A DNA stretch of 64,000 nt from Apirhabdus apintestini (GTDB lineage: Bacteria > Pseudomonadota > Gammaproteobacteria > Enterobacterales > Enterobacteriaceae), in NCBI GenBank assembly GCA_033977085.1, contig CP138906.1, positions 1,488,001-1,552,000 of the forward strand. The letters are read 5' to 3'. The position numbers and the translations under genes were made by a program. The number at the start of each line of letters is the position of its first letter. The stretch's first letter is position 1. Shown here piece by piece: positions 31,726 to 43,776 of this stretch. Below the pieces are notes generated by a model that saw only the letters and a program-made list of their open reading frames with translations, was not told where the DNA came from and did no database searches.

Positions 31726-32505
31726 TTACTCAGGATTAGCTTCCGCTATAACCCCGGCCTTTCGTTTCTGCTTCAGTCGATAGCTCTCTCCTTTTATCTG
31801 GACTACGTGTGAGTGATGTAAGATCCGGTCCAGCATTGCCGATGTCAGGGCTGCATCACCCGCGAACGTCTGGTCCCACTGCCCGAACGGCAGGTTAGAG
31901 GTCAGGATCATCGCGCTCTTTTCGTAACGTTTGGCAATGACCTGGAAGAACAGCTTTGCCTCTTCCTGGCTGAACGGCAGATAGCCTATTTCGTCGATGA
32001 TGAGCAGTTTGGGGGCCATGACACCGCGATTGAGTGTCGTTTTGTAACGCCCCTGACGCTGGGAAGTCGACAGCTGTAACAGCAGGTCCGCTGCTGTTGT
32101 GAAGCGAACCTTGATGCCCGCCCGTACTGCCTCGTAGCCCATGGCTATCGCCAGATGTGTTTTCCCCACGCCCGAGGGGCCCAGCAACACGATGTTTTCG
32201 TTACGTTCGATGAAGCTCAGGGAACGCAGCGACTGGATTTGCTTCTGAGGTGCGCCGGTGGCGAAGGTGAAGTCGTATTCCTCGAACGTCTTCACCGCCG
32301 GGAAGGCTGCCATCCGCGTGTACATCGCCTGTTTACGCTGATGCCGGGCCAGTTTCTCCTCATGTAGCAGGTGCTCCAGGAAGTCCATATAGCTCCATTC
32401 CTGATCCACTGCCTGTTGCGACAGTGCCGGCGCCGCGCCGATAAGGCTGTCCAGCCTGGAGCTGTTCAGCAAGCACCATCAGCCGTTGATGTTGTAGTTC
32501 GACCA

Positions 32506-32509
<4 letters not shown>
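31726..32509 (-). pseudogene. istB: IstB helper ATPase, copy A (N-terminal frameshift)
   Basis: AAA+ ATPase that assists IstA and selects targets. Walker A GPSGVGKTHLAIA and Walker B LLIIDEIGYLPF are intact, ending RKAGVIAEANPE. The start MMVELQHQRLMVLAEQLQ is in a different frame from LDSLIGAAPALSQQ because of an extra C near 32456 (CCAGCCTGG). A downstream TTG could start a shortened protein. Same gene as copies B and C. Confidence 0.88.
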
Positions 32510-33528
<1,019 letters not shown>

Positions 33529-33619
33529 AAGCTCCCCTGTATTCAGAGGAGCAGATTAACCCCTGGATCAGTTTTCAACCGCTGGGGTGGATCAGTTTTG
33601 CACCGTTGGTAACATCAAT

Positions 33620-35087
33620 TTACAGGTCGACGGTGAGTAATCTCATTTTGGACTGCGCTTGTCTCAACGATGAGCGTACCCACAGATGAGCGTGGCGTTA
33701 GCGGAAATAGGACGCTGCCTAATCAAATCAATGGAAAAATTAATAATAAGTATCTTAGAGTATTTAAGCCGCTGTGAATAAAAAACTTATAGCATGAAGC
33801 GCTGTGCGGGGCCGTTGTCTGGTGCGGATGTTGGCGGAGCGGGCGCATGCGCGCTGGAGCCGGGTATTCAGCGGCTGCCGTAGCTGGCAGAGAGGGTATT
33901 TCGTTAAAGCCCGCCCTTATAGATTTATGCGGTGAACTACACCTGATATCTCATGTGCTAAGCGCCGTCTGTTAGGGGCGTCAAACGGATATGCCTGGCA
34001 AACAGGTATTGTGCACGTGCATGCAATACAAATCTGCATGCCATCAATATTCATATAGCCCTCTATTTCACATACGAAAGGTGTATTTATCCGATGTGTT
34101 TATGTGAGCCATAATTCTGGGTGCTCTGCGAAAAGTATACGACGGCTGTTTAGGATAGAAGCTAAAGTTTTATGTAGGAGATAATTATCCCTCTGAGATT
34201 GTCATGAATGTTTGGTTTAACCCTTTTTTCTTATTTTTTCACTCTTTAAGGTTTGGAAATAGGTGTAACAGCGGCGCATAATAAGCAAAGTAATAGTTGG
34301 ATTAGTTGGTGTATTATTCCTTTTGTGAATGATTTTTATTGATGTAATTCTTCTCGGTTATTATTAATTTCAGTGTATTCATATTTTATATGAAATTTTG
34401 TTAAGAGTACGATAGTTTTGGTCTGGGTGAATTCTTATTTTTGCATGGTGATTTACTAGTTACATTCTTATGTTTGTTATTTCTTTTTCCTCAAAAAAGG
34501 TTGCGATAATATTATTATTAATTAACTCAGACTGCGGATAGTTGATCTTGTGTCACACTCTGTTTTATATTGTTGTTAATTTGAACAAGGAAAGAAGTTG
34601 GATGCGCAGTATTGGCATAGGACGGTGCTCATGCATTTTGTCTGGCGCTCAGTGGGAAAGTGTTTTCGCACAACGCTGGTCGCGTTATTTGCCATCTCGC
34701 ACCCTCATAGCCGCCGGTTGTAACTTTTATCTCCTTTTAGCGCCAACGCGTTATATTACTTTTTTAACCGGAACCATTCGATATTCGTAGTGAATATGGA
34801 CATATTCAGAAACTTCAGAATATCAGTTGATTTTCTATGGCAGGCGCGTCGGTGTGGAATCATAAAACGATTACGCACTGAGATTTATTACTCTTATTAA
34901 TATGTAAATATAAACACCCTCTTCTAATAAATATGCCAAATGAAGAGTGTTACGGGATGCCATATTTATGATATCTGCATAATTCTCCGGGTGTGGGGGC
35001 TTTTCCTGAATTAGAAAAGCTCTGGCGCTGTGGGCAGGTTGATATAACGGCTTAAGAATGGATGCTTCAGCAGAAATTGCGTAGATA
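33620..35087. other. Long AT-rich leader upstream of wza
   Basis: Nearly 1.5 kb with no convincing gene, clearly AT-rich in its middle (34200-34550). It ends at the wza start and should contain the promoter of the exopolysaccharide cassette. I cannot identify an RcsAB box or a full ops element (GGCGGTAG) in it. A stretch at 35018-35038 (GCTCTGG..GCTGT) weakly resembles part of a JUMPStart sequence. Confidence 0.5.
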
Positions 35088-36227
35088 ATGAATAAGAAAA
35101 CATTAAAAAAGGCCGCAATAGTCCTGGCGTTAGGATTGTTGCAGGGATGTACCGTGATGCCAGGCCAGGGATTCAATACCTTTGGCAAAAATGTTATTCC
35201 ACCTCCCGACGGTAAGATGGATATTAACGCCATGGTGGATGTTTATACGGTCACGCCGGGCTTAATTGAAACGCTTCGTCCTCAAACGGTGACTTCCCGA
35301 ACCAATATGGCGCTAGACGCGCAGTTAAAGGGCTATGAATATCGTATTGGCGTCGGCGATGTGTTAATGGTCACCGTTTGGGATCACCCTGAGTTAACCA
35401 CGCCTGCCGGGCAATATCGCAGCGCTAGCGATACCGGTAACTGGGTTAATTCAGACGGCACAATCTTTTACCCCTATGTCGGTAAACTTCGGGTGGCTGG
35501 AAAAACTCTGCCTGAAGTGCGCGATATCATCACATCACGGCTGGATGCGGTTATCGAAAGCCCGCAGGTTGATGTCAGCGTGGCGGCGTTCCGCTCCCAA
35601 AAAGTGTATGTGACCGGGGAAGTAACAACTTCCGGGCAGCAGCCGATTACGAATATTCCTTTGACTATTATGGATGCGATTAATGCCGCTGGTGGGTTAA
35701 CCGTAGATGCCGACTGGCGCAATGTGGTGCTAACTCACGACGGAAAAGATACTCGCATCTCTATTTATGCGCTGATGCAATACGGTGATTTAACCCAAAA
35801 CAGGCTGCTTTATCCCGGCGACATTCTGTACGTTCCGCGCAATGACAATATGAAAGTTTTTGTGATGGGAGAGGTGGGCAAACAAAGCGTATTGAAAATG
35901 GATCGTACCGGTATGACGCTGGCTGAAGCATTAGGAAAAGCCGATGGCATGAAGCAGGAGTCTTCCGATGCTACCGGCATTTTAGTTATCCGTTCGGTTA
36001 AATCCAAACGGGGCGGAAAAATCGCAAATGTTTATCAACTTAATGCGAAAGACGCATCGGCGATGGTATTAGGAACTGAATTTCTCCTTGAGCCTTACGA
36101 TATTGTTTACGTAACCACCGCACCGCTAACGCGCTGGAATCGCGTGATTTCTCAGCTGGTGCCGACTATTACCGGCGTTCATGATTTGACAGAAACAGGT
36201 CGCTATATCAGGACGTGGTCGAATTAA
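35088..36227 (+). CDS. wza: Polysaccharide export outer-membrane lipoprotein Wza
   Basis: 379 residues, the length of E. coli Wza/GfcE. Signal sequence with lipobox LLQGC (Cys near residue 21). The Poly_export/PES domain starts at YEYRIGVGDVLMVTVWDHPELTTP; SLBB-type domains follow (KVYVTGEVTTSGQQPI; KVFVMGEVGKQSVL); the C-terminal amphipathic helix region LTRWNRVISQLVPTI forms the outer-membrane barrel in Wza. Forms the octameric channel for capsule or slime export together with Wzc. Intact, one base before wzb. No strong ribosome-binding site precedes the ATG. Confidence 0.94.
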   Translation: MNKKTLKKAAIVLALGLLQGCTVMPGQGFNTFGKNVIPPPDGKMDINAMVDVYTVTPGLIETLRPQTVTSRTNMALDAQLKGYEYRIGVGDVLMVTVWDHPELTTPAGQYRSASDTGNWVNSDGTIFYPYVGKLRVAGKTLPEVRDIITSRLDAVIESPQVDVSVAAFRSQKVYVTGEVTTSGQQPITNIPLTIMDAINAAGGLTVDADWRNVVLTHDGKDTRISIYALMQYGDLTQNRLLYPGDILYVPRNDNMKVFVMGEVGKQSVLKMDRTGMTLAEALGKADGMKQESSDATGILVIRSVKSKRGGKIANVYQLNAKDASAMVLGTEFLLEPYDIVYVTTAPLTRWNRVISQLVPTITGVHDLTETGRYIRTWSN

Positions 36228-36228
36228 T

Positions 36229-36663
36229 ATGCTGAACTCCATTTTGGTTATTTGTAGCGGCAATATTTGCCGCTCGCCTACCGGCGAACGCCTGCTGCGC
36301 CAGGCGTTGCCGCAGCTTAAAGTCAATTCTACCGGGCTTTGTGGTATGCCAGGCCATCCTGCTGATAGCCTTGCTTGTGAAGTAGCAGCGGCGCACGGCG
36401 TCGATCTTGACGATCACGTTGCCAGCCGTTTCACGCCGGAAATGGCGCGTGATTATTCGTTGCTATTAGTAATGGAGCGCAGCCATCTCGGTCAGTTAAC
36501 GGCCATGGCACCGGAGATCCGTGGGAAAACGATGCTTTTTGGGCAGTGGCTGGACAGCAAAGAAATTCCGGACCCCTACCGTAAAAGTTACGCTGCATTT
36601 GAATATGTGTATTGCCTGCTTGAACTGGCCAGCCAGGAATGGGCCAAACGTCTCCAAAAATAA
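36229..36663 (+). CDS. wzb: Low-molecular-weight protein-tyrosine phosphatase Wzb
   Basis: 144 residues. The P-loop CSGNICRSPTGE (CX5RS) starts at residue 9 and the general-acid Asp lies in EIPDPYRKS near residue 114. Dephosphorylates the tyrosine-rich tail of Wzc, a cycle required for high-molecular-weight polymer. Equivalent to AmsI, Etp or Wzb; which of these it is depends on the polymer, which cannot be read here. Intact. Follows wza directly and precedes wzc. Confidence 0.93.
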   Translation: MLNSILVICSGNICRSPTGERLLRQALPQLKVNSTGLCGMPGHPADSLACEVAAAHGVDLDDHVASRFTPEMARDYSLLLVMERSHLGQLTAMAPEIRGKTMLFGQWLDSKEIPDPYRKSYAAFEYVYCLLELASQEWAKRLQK

Positions 36664-36682
36664 TATGGGAAGTTAATACGTT

Positions 36683-38862
36683 ATGTCGACAAACGTCGTT
36701 AATACGCCGGGGCGCCTGCGGCTGAGCGAGAAGTGGATCTTCTTTTGTTATTGGGGCACATACTTGACCATTTTAAATTAATCATTGGGATTACCGCCTG
36801 CTTTGCGCTGGCGGCGCTGATGTACGTTTTATTTGCTACCCCGATTTATCAGGCAGATGCATTAATTCAGATTGAGCAGAAGCAGGGAAACACGCTGCTC
36901 AGCAATCTGAGCCAAATGATGCCGACTTCTTTACCCGAATCCGCGCCGGATATTCAGCTACTGCAGTCGCGGATGATTTTAGGGAAAACGATTGATGATT
37001 TACGCCTGCGTAATAGCGTCCGGCCGGCCTATTTCCCGTTTTTTGGGCGCGGCTGGGCCAGATTAACCGGCAAACAGCCGGGGAGGGTGGCGATTTCTCA
37101 GCTTGCCATACCGCAAGTGCAAGGGGCGTCGCCAAAAATTATTCTGATTGCCGGCAGGCATAATCATTATCGGATTGAAACACCGCAGTTTATTGCCCGA
37201 ATTGCTCTCGGAGAGCGCTTTGAAAAGCAGGGGCTGGTGATTCAGGTTTCCGATATTTCCGCCCGGCCGGGCGAGCGGTTTGAAGTAATGCAGCAGACGC
37301 AGTTAGAGGCAATTAACGATCTCCAGCAGCGCTTTTCAGTAACAGAAAAGAGTAAAAACAGTGGATTACTTTCTGCGACTATTACCGGCAGCGATCCGGA
37401 ACAAAATGCGCAGATACTCGATCACATTGTTAATAACTATTTACAGCAGAATATCGAGCGCCAGGCGGCACAGGACTCTAAAAGCCTTGAGTTTTTAAAG
37501 AAACAATTGCCCCGGTAAGCCAGGAATTAGATACCGCAGAAAATAAGCTGAGCGCCTATCGTAAACAGCAGGACTCCGTTGATTTAAATCTGGAGGCGAA
37601 ATCAGTTCTTGAGCAAATCGTCAATACTGATAATCAGCTTAATGAATTAACCTTTCGCGAAGCTGAAATTTCCCAGCTTTACAAAAAAGATCATCCGACT
37701 TATCGGGCGCTGATTGAAAAGCGCCAGACGCTGGAGCGTGAAAAATCGCGGCTTAATAAGCGCGTATCGGCAATGCCTTATACGCAGCAGGAAGTATTGC
37801 GCTTAAGCCGCGACGTTGAATCCGGACGGGCGGTTTATTTGCAGCTCCTTAACCGCCGGCAGGAGTTGAGCATCGCAGAGTCAAGTGCGATAGGTAATGT
37901 GCGGATTATCGATCCGGCGGTTAGCCAGCCAAAGCCGATAAAGCCGAAAAAGGTTCTGGTAGTGGTGCTGTTTTCGCTGCTTGGCGGAATATTTTCCGTT
38001 GGTGTGGTACTCGCCATGGTGTTCCTGCGTCGCAGTATTGAGTCGCCTGAGGAACTGGAGGAACAGGGTCTTAATGTTTACGCGACCGTGCCAGTATCTG
38101 AATGGTTACAAAAACGAAACCGCCGCCGCAACCGGCATACGCTAATGGGACGCTTTCGTAAGCCGGTTAAAGTGGAACCTTTTCTGGCCATGGACAACCC
38201 GGTTGATATTTCCGTGGAAGCTATCCGCGGGCTTAGCACCAGTCTCTATTTTACGATGCAGGATGCGCCAAATAATATTCTGATGGTGTCGGGGGCGACG
38301 CCGGGTAGCGGAAAAACATTTGTGAGCAGTACGCTTGCGGCCATCATTGCGAATACCGAGCAGCGGGTATTGTATATCGACGGCGATATGCGCCGCGGAT
38401 ACTCGCACAATCTTTTTAAAGTTAGCAATACCATCGGGTTATCCACGGTACTTATGGGGAAAGCTGAGTTTGCTGATGCCGTTCAGCCTTTTAATGCGAG
38501 CGGCGGTGATATCATCACGCGCGGCCCGATCCCCGCTAACCCAGCTCGAGTTACTGATGCATGAACGCTTTCGCAAACTATTGCGCTGGGCGAATGAAAA
38601 CTACGATGTAGTAATTATCGATACGCCACCCGTATTAGCTGTTACCGATGCTTCATTAGCAGGACGGCTGGCTGGAACCAATTTGCTCATTGCCAGGTTT
38701 GGGATGAACACGACAAAAGAAGTGATGACCAGTATTCACCGGCTGGAAACCAGCGGTGTTGGTGTGAGAGGCGTTATCCTTAATGGCGTAGCCAGGCGTG
38801 CCGGGAATTACCACGGCTACTATCATTATAGCTATACGTCTGATACTGAGAGTCGTACATAA
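36683..38862 (+). pseudogene. wzc: Polysaccharide co-polymerase and tyrosine autokinase Wzc (frame interrupted three times)
   Basis: An inner-membrane BY-kinase setting chain length. Wzz domain with TM1 (LIIGITACFALAALMYVLFA) and TM2 (VLVVVLFSLLGGIFSVGVVL) flanking a coiled-coil periplasmic part, then the kinase domain with Walker A GATPGSGKTF, Walker A' RVLYIDGDMRRGY and Walker B VVIIDTPPV, and a Tyr-rich tail (NYHGYYHYSYTSD). Start MSTNVVNTPGRLRLSE at 36683. Breaks near 36727, 37513 (CCCC, needs five) and 38547. Full length near 727 aa; E. coli Wzc is 720. Confidence 0.92.
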
Positions 38863-38904
38863 CGCTCTACGCGGGAAAACCGTGGAAAATGGATCGGGGA
38901 CAAA

Positions 38905-39913
38905 ATGGATTTTGTAATGGTGTTATTGAGCGCTGTTGCGGGGCTCGCGATTGCGGAATATAGCGCGCCGGTGCTTGGGCTGGTAGATAAACCGGACGCG
39001 CGTAAAGTGCATGAAGGACATATACCCTGGTCGGGGGATCTCTATCTGGGTTGCCATGAGCGCGCTACTGTTCCTCAAGCCTGACTGGCTACCGGCGCAT
39101 TATGCATTCTGGACCTGTATTACCATGTTATTGATTGTCGGCGTTCTCGATGACCGCTTTATGCTGCCGGTATTTCCGCGGATAGTGGCACAGGCGGTTG
39201 CGGCGTTGATTATGATGCACGCTGGTTTATGGCTATCTACGTTTGGCGAGCTATTCCCGGGTTATGTCGTTACGCTCGGCGCGGCGGGGTATTTTGTTAC
39301 GCTGGTAGCGATTTGGGCTTCGATTAATGCGTTTAATATGGTCGATGGTATTGATGGTTTGCTGGGGTCGCTTTCCTGCGTCACTTTCGGCTCGCTGGGC
39401 GTGCTATTTTACTGGCAGGGTGATAATGAAATTTGGAAATGGTGTTTTGCGCTGGTTTTGTCGCTAATGCCCTACATGGCCGCCAACTTTGGCCTGCTGG
39501 GCGGTATGAAGCATAAAGTTTTTATGGGCGATGCCGGCAGCACGGTTATCGGTTTTGCCGCAATCTGGGTATTGGTCGTGGCCACTCAATCAGACTGGCG
39601 CGTCATTGCGCCTGTTACCGCGCTGTGGCTCATTGCGCTCCCGCTGATGGACCTGTGCGCAGTGTCGGTTAGGCGCCTGCGCAGCGGCGTCAGTCCATTT
39701 CATCCGGACCGGGGACACATCCATCATATTATTATGAAATGCGGCTTTAGCAGCCGCCAGACGCTGCTTATCCTGTTTTCAGCCGCGCTGGTGTGCGCGA
39801 TCGTCGGTATTCTCTTCGAGCACCTGCAGGTACCAAACTGGATAAGTTTACTTTCGTTTTTATTGCTCTTCGCCGCATGGCTGAAGTTCTCATCGCATAT
39901 TTATCGGCGCTAA
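38905..39913 (+). pseudogene. WecA-type undecaprenyl-phosphate HexNAc-1-phosphate transferase (two indels)
   Basis: Multi-pass membrane enzyme of the MraY/WecA family that would load the first sugar phosphate onto undecaprenyl phosphate. Motifs: VLDDRF (Mg2+ Asp pair), NAFNMVDGIDGL, FMGDAGSTVIGF and the C-terminal HPDRGHIHHI. Start MDFVMVLLSAVAGLAIAEY at 38905; the frame is lost at 39025-39027 (CCC, needs four) and 39033-39037 (G5, needs six), where HEGHIPLVGGISIWVAM is expected. It is the fourth gene of the wza cassette. Specificity is not readable; it is probably not the housekeeping wecA of the ECA locus. Confidence 0.85.
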
Positions 39914-40008
39914 AGTTTATTCGTAAAAATAAAATGCGGGCTGAGTGATGAAAGAGCTGATGTAGAAAATAGAAAAGCGTTTTAGTTACATTTATAGGAT
40001 TGGCGAGG

Positions 40009-40317
40009 ATGACATTGAGATTTTTAACGTTATTTGCAGTGTTTTCTACTATGCCCCTATTTGCTGAAGATCGTGATTATGGTCCTCCAGTCGCTATATG
40101 CCTAAATAAAAATACTATTCCATATATCAATACGAGAACTGCAGCGGTAGACATCGTTAACGACGCTTACAAAGCGTGCGCGGAAATTGTTGATGAGTGG
40201 AAAAATGAGCGAGTATCCTTGCCAGAGAGAATGATAATCAAGCAGGATAAGGCGCTTCGAGATATGTATATCCGGATGATTGAAATCCGCCGGAAAGCAG
40301 ATATTCTCAAAAAATGA
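40009..40317 (+). CDS. Small secreted protein of unknown function
   Basis: About 102 residues. I prefer the ATG at 40009, after GGCGAGG, giving a Sec-type signal peptide (TLRFLTLFAVFSTMPLFA, cleavage likely before EDRDYG). The mature part has two cysteines (AICLNK and KACAEI), which could form a disulfide, and a charged helical C-terminus. I do not recognise a family. It follows the WecA-type gene in the same direction by 95 bases and precedes a terminator, so it may be the last gene of the cassette or an independent gene. Confidence 0.6.
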   Translation: MTLRFLTLFAVFSTMPLFAEDRDYGPPVAICLNKNTIPYINTRTAAVDIVNDAYKACAEIVDEWKNERVSLPERMIIKQDKALRDMYIRMIEIRRKADILKK

Positions 40318-40424
40318 ACATGCTTTTATTTTAGATTAAATTGAATTGTCCCCATAATCGTAGATAAATTCTGACCTCACGCCCGTGTCTTTTTGAGCGT
40401 ACTGACATGACTCGTTATGGAAAT

Positions 40425-40454
40425 AAAAAATCCACGCATTAGCGTGGATTTTTT
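40425..40454. terminator. Bidirectional terminator before ychF
   Basis: AAAAAATCCACGC-ATTA-GCGTGGATTTTTT, a symmetrical hairpin between the convergent secreted-protein gene and ychF. Confidence 0.9.
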
Positions 40455-40508
40455 ATGAGGCTTTGAGTTTCATGGGCATTAGTCAGTCCCATGAAATCAT
40501 AGGGCTAA

Positions 40509-41599
40509 TTAGACGTTAAATAAGAAATTCATCACATCGCCATCTTTCACGATGTACTCTTTCCCTTCTGCGCGCATTTTGCCGGCTTCTTTCGCCCCCT
40601 GTTCGCCTTTATAGGTGATAAAGTCGTCATAGGAGATAGTCTGAGCGCGGATAAATCCTTTCTCGAAATCGGTGTGAATTTTCCCAGCGGCCTGCGGCGC
40701 GGTAGCACCAACGGGGATAGTCCAGGCGCGAACCTCTTTCACCCCGGCGGTAAAATAAGTTTGCAGGTTTAGCAGAGCGTAGCCCGCGCGGATAACGCGG
40801 TTCAGGCCCGGTTCTTCAATGCCAAGCTCGGCCATGAATTCATCGCGTTCGGCATCGTCCAGCTCGGCGATGTCAGACTCGACCGCCGCGCATACCGGAA
40901 CCACAGCGGAACCCTCTTTTTCTGCGATAGCGCGTACCTGGTCCAGATAGGGATTATTATCGAATCCATCTTCGTTGACGTTAGCGATATACATCGTGGG
41001 TTTTAGCGTCAGGAAGCTCAGGTAGCGGATTGCCGCTTTTTCCTCGTGCGATAAATCAAGCGCGCGCAGCATACCGGCATTTTCCAGGTGTGGCAGGCAT
41101 TTTTCCAGCGCGGAAAGTTCGGCTTTAGCGTCTTTATCGCCGCCTTTGGCTTTCTTCTGCACCCGGTGAATAGCGCGCTCACAGGTATCCAAATCGGAGA
41201 GGGCCAGTTCAGTATTAATAACGTCGATATCTTCCGCCGGGTTAACTTTTCCGGCCACGTGAATGATATTGTCGTTTTCAAAGCAGCGTACTACGTGACC
41301 AATCGCTTCGGTTTCGCGGATGTTGGTCAGAAACTGATTTCCAGGCCTTCCCCTTTAGAGGCGCCTTTGACCAGCCCTGCGATATCCACGAACTCCATCG
41401 TCGTTGGGAGAATGCGCTGCGGTTTTACGATTTCAGCCAGTTTATCGAGACGTGGGTCTGGCATTGGGACTACGCCAGTGTTGGGTTCGATAGTACAAAA
41501 CGGGAAATTGGCCGCCTCGATACCTGCTTTTGTTAATGCGTTAAATAGGGTGGATTTCCCGACGTTCGGCAGACCGACGATACCGCATTTAAATCCCAT
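40509..41599 (-). pseudogene. ychF: Redox-regulated ATPase YchF/EngD (frame interrupted once)
   Basis: An Obg-family P-loop protein that prefers ATP. G1 GLPNVGKST at residue 8; G3 region DIAGLVKGASKGEGLG; C-terminal TGS domain ending KEYIVKDGDVMNFLFNV. A lost G at 41341 turns GLGNQFLTNIRETEAI out of frame; otherwise full length (363 aa, the E. coli length). Transcribed after pth, 125 bases apart, as in E. coli. Confidence 0.94.
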
Positions 41600-41724
41600 G
41601 GTTTACATCACCTTAAATTGCTTGATTATTCCGGCTAAAAATGCGCTCAGCCGGTGGTAAAATTGGACAAAACTTCCCGTAGTATACACGTAATCACTGC
41701 CAGGATGGAGAGCAGATCCGCTGG

Positions 41725-42309
41725 CTATTGAGCCTTAAAGGTATGCAGGCGGCTGGTTGCCTTCGCAAGCCCGTCTTTCAGCCAAACTTCAGTACAGCGC
41801 GCGGCTTCATCAACGGCCTCGTCAATAAGTGTTTGTTCGCTAAGGAGCGGTTTACCCAGCACAAAACCAACCACTTTGCTTTTATCGCCTGGATGGCCGA
41901 TGCCAATGCGTAATCGGTGGAAATTGGGGTTGTTACCGAGCCGGCTGATAATGTCTTTTAAGCCATTGTGGCCGCCATGCCCGCCGCCTAATTTGAATTT
42001 GGCTACCCCGGGCGGCAAATCCAGCTCATCGTGAGCGACCAGAATTTCTTCCGGCGCAATACGGTAAAAGGTAGCCAGCGCGGCAACCGCTTTTCCGCTC
42101 AGGTTCATAAATGTCGTTGGTACTAACAGGCGCACATCCTGGCCTGCAAGAGAAATTCGCGCGGTATATCCAAAGAATTTCGCTTCTTCTTTTAACGATT
42201 GACCGTGGCGCTCAGCCAGAAGATCAACATACCAGGCGCCCGCGTTATGTCGCGTTGCCGCATATTCCGCGCCGGGGTTGGCCAGCCCAACAATCAATTT
42301 AATGGTCAC
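41725..42309 (-). CDS. pth: Peptidyl-tRNA hydrolase Pth
   Basis: 194 residues, the E. coli length. Releases peptides from dropped-off peptidyl-tRNA; essential. Active-site residues visible: Asn in GLANPG (residue 10), catalytic His in TRHNAGAWY (residue 20), Asn in TTFMNLSG (68), Asp in VAHDELDLPPG (93) and Asn in GGHNGLKDI (114). Intact, upstream of ychF on the same strand and divergent from ychH. Confidence 0.97.
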   Translation of the reverse strand: MTIKLIVGLANPGAEYAATRHNAGAWYVDLLAERHGQSLKEEAKFFGYTARISLAGQDVRLLVPTTFMNLSGKAVAALATFYRIAPEEILVAHDELDLPPGVAKFKLGGGHGGHNGLKDIISRLGNNPNFHRLRIGIGHPGDKSKVVGFVLGKPLLSEQTLIDEAVDEAARCTEVWLKDGLAKATSRLHTFKAQ

Positions 42310-42576
42310 AGTGACATCCTGACAAAGGAAAGATGGCGCGTAGTTTACTGTGTGCGCCAGCGGATGACAAAGTGCAGGGAAATAGCGCGATAATGAAATA
42401 ATAATTAAAGGTGATCATTAGAAGGTTTTGCTATTCAGCGGGTTAAATGTAAATTTATGTAGTTTAAAAGCGCATGATTGTGATCGGTGCCGCAACGGAG
42501 AAAATAATACGTTAGCTATACTTCACGGACAAGGAGAGGGGATATTCCTCGTCAAATCCGGATTCGGAGGTGCAAG

Positions 42577-42855
42577 ATGAGACGCAAACACGCTTCGCTG
42601 GTTGGCAATACATTGATGGGGATAGGCCTGGCTATCATGGTTGGCGGCGTAGGATATTCGATTTTAAATCGGTTGCCGCAGTTCAGCCTGCCGGAATTAT
42701 TCTCCCATGGGGCCATTCTTGGGATTTTTATCGGTGCGGTATTGTGGCTTGCAGGCGCGCGCATTAGCGGACGCGAACAGGTGGCCGATCGCTACTGGTG
42801 GCTGCGTAATTATGATAAGCGCTGCCGCCGGGGTGGGCACCACCACCACGGGTAA
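42577..42855 (+). CDS. ychH: DUF2583 stress membrane protein YchH
   Basis: 92 residues, matching E. coli YchH: two transmembrane segments (NTLMGIGLAIMVGGVGYSIL and HGAILGIFIGAVLWLAGA), then ISGREQVADRYWWLRNYDKRCRR. A His-rich tail ends the protein. Reported in E. coli as stress-induced; no molecular role. Intact. The second IS copy lies 75 bases downstream and separates the gene from the terminator at 44912. Confidence 0.93.
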   Translation: MRRKHASLVGNTLMGIGLAIMVGGVGYSILNRLPQFSLPELFSHGAILGIFIGAVLWLAGARISGREQVADRYWWLRNYDKRCRRGGHHHHG

Positions 42856-42998
42856 TTTATCGCTGCGCTGCTGCATGTTATTTTTAGCAATACAGCGCTT
42901 TTGCGGCATTGATGGCGACGAGATAATTAGTGTCAACAACGGGTAAAAAGTGATCCACTTACCGTCACCACCAACGGTCTAATATTGATCCACCTTGC

Positions 42999-43776
42999 TT
43001 ACTCAGGATTAGCTTCCGCTATAACCCCGGCCTTTCGTTTCTGCTTCAGTCGATAGCTCTCTCCTTTTATCTGGACTACGTGTGAGTGATGTAAGATCCG
43101 GTCCAGCATTGCCGATGTCAGGGCTGCATCACCCGCGAACGTCTGGTCCCACTGCCCGAACGGCAGGTTAGAGGTCAGGATCATCGCGCTCTTTTCGTAA
43201 CGTTTGGCAATGACCTGGAAGAACAGCTTTGCCTCTTCCTGGCTGAACGGCAGATAGCCTATTTCGTCGATGATGAGCAGTTTGGGGGCCATGACACCGC
43301 GATTGAGTGTCGTTTTGTAACGCCCCTGACGCTGGGAAGTCGACAGCTGTAACAGCAGGTCCGCTGCTGTTGTGAAGCGAACCTTGATGCCCGCCCGTAC
43401 TGCCTCGTAGCCCATGGCTATCGCCAGATGTGTTTTCCCCACGCCCGAGGGGCCCAGCAACACGATGTTTTCGTTACGTTCGATGAAGCTCAGGGAACGC
43501 AGCGACTGGATTTGCTTCTGAGGTGCGCCGGTGGCGAAGGTGAAGTCGTATTCCTCGAACGTCTTCACCGCCGGGAAGGCTGCCATCCGCGTGTACATCG
43601 CCTGTTTACGCTGATGCCGGGCCAGTTTCTCCTCATGTAGCAGGTGCTCCGGGAAGTCCATATAGCTCCATTCCTGATCCACTGCCTGTTGCGACAGTGC
43701 CGGCGCCGCGCCGATAAGGCTGTCCAGCTGGGCTGTTCAGCAAGCACCATCAGCCGTTGATGTTGTAGTTCGACCA

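Noticed and set aside
35018..35038. A JUMPStart/ops element upstream of wza
   Set aside because: Only part of the GCTCTGG..GCTGT core is present and the GGCGGTAG ops octamer is absent, so I do not annotate it as a feature.
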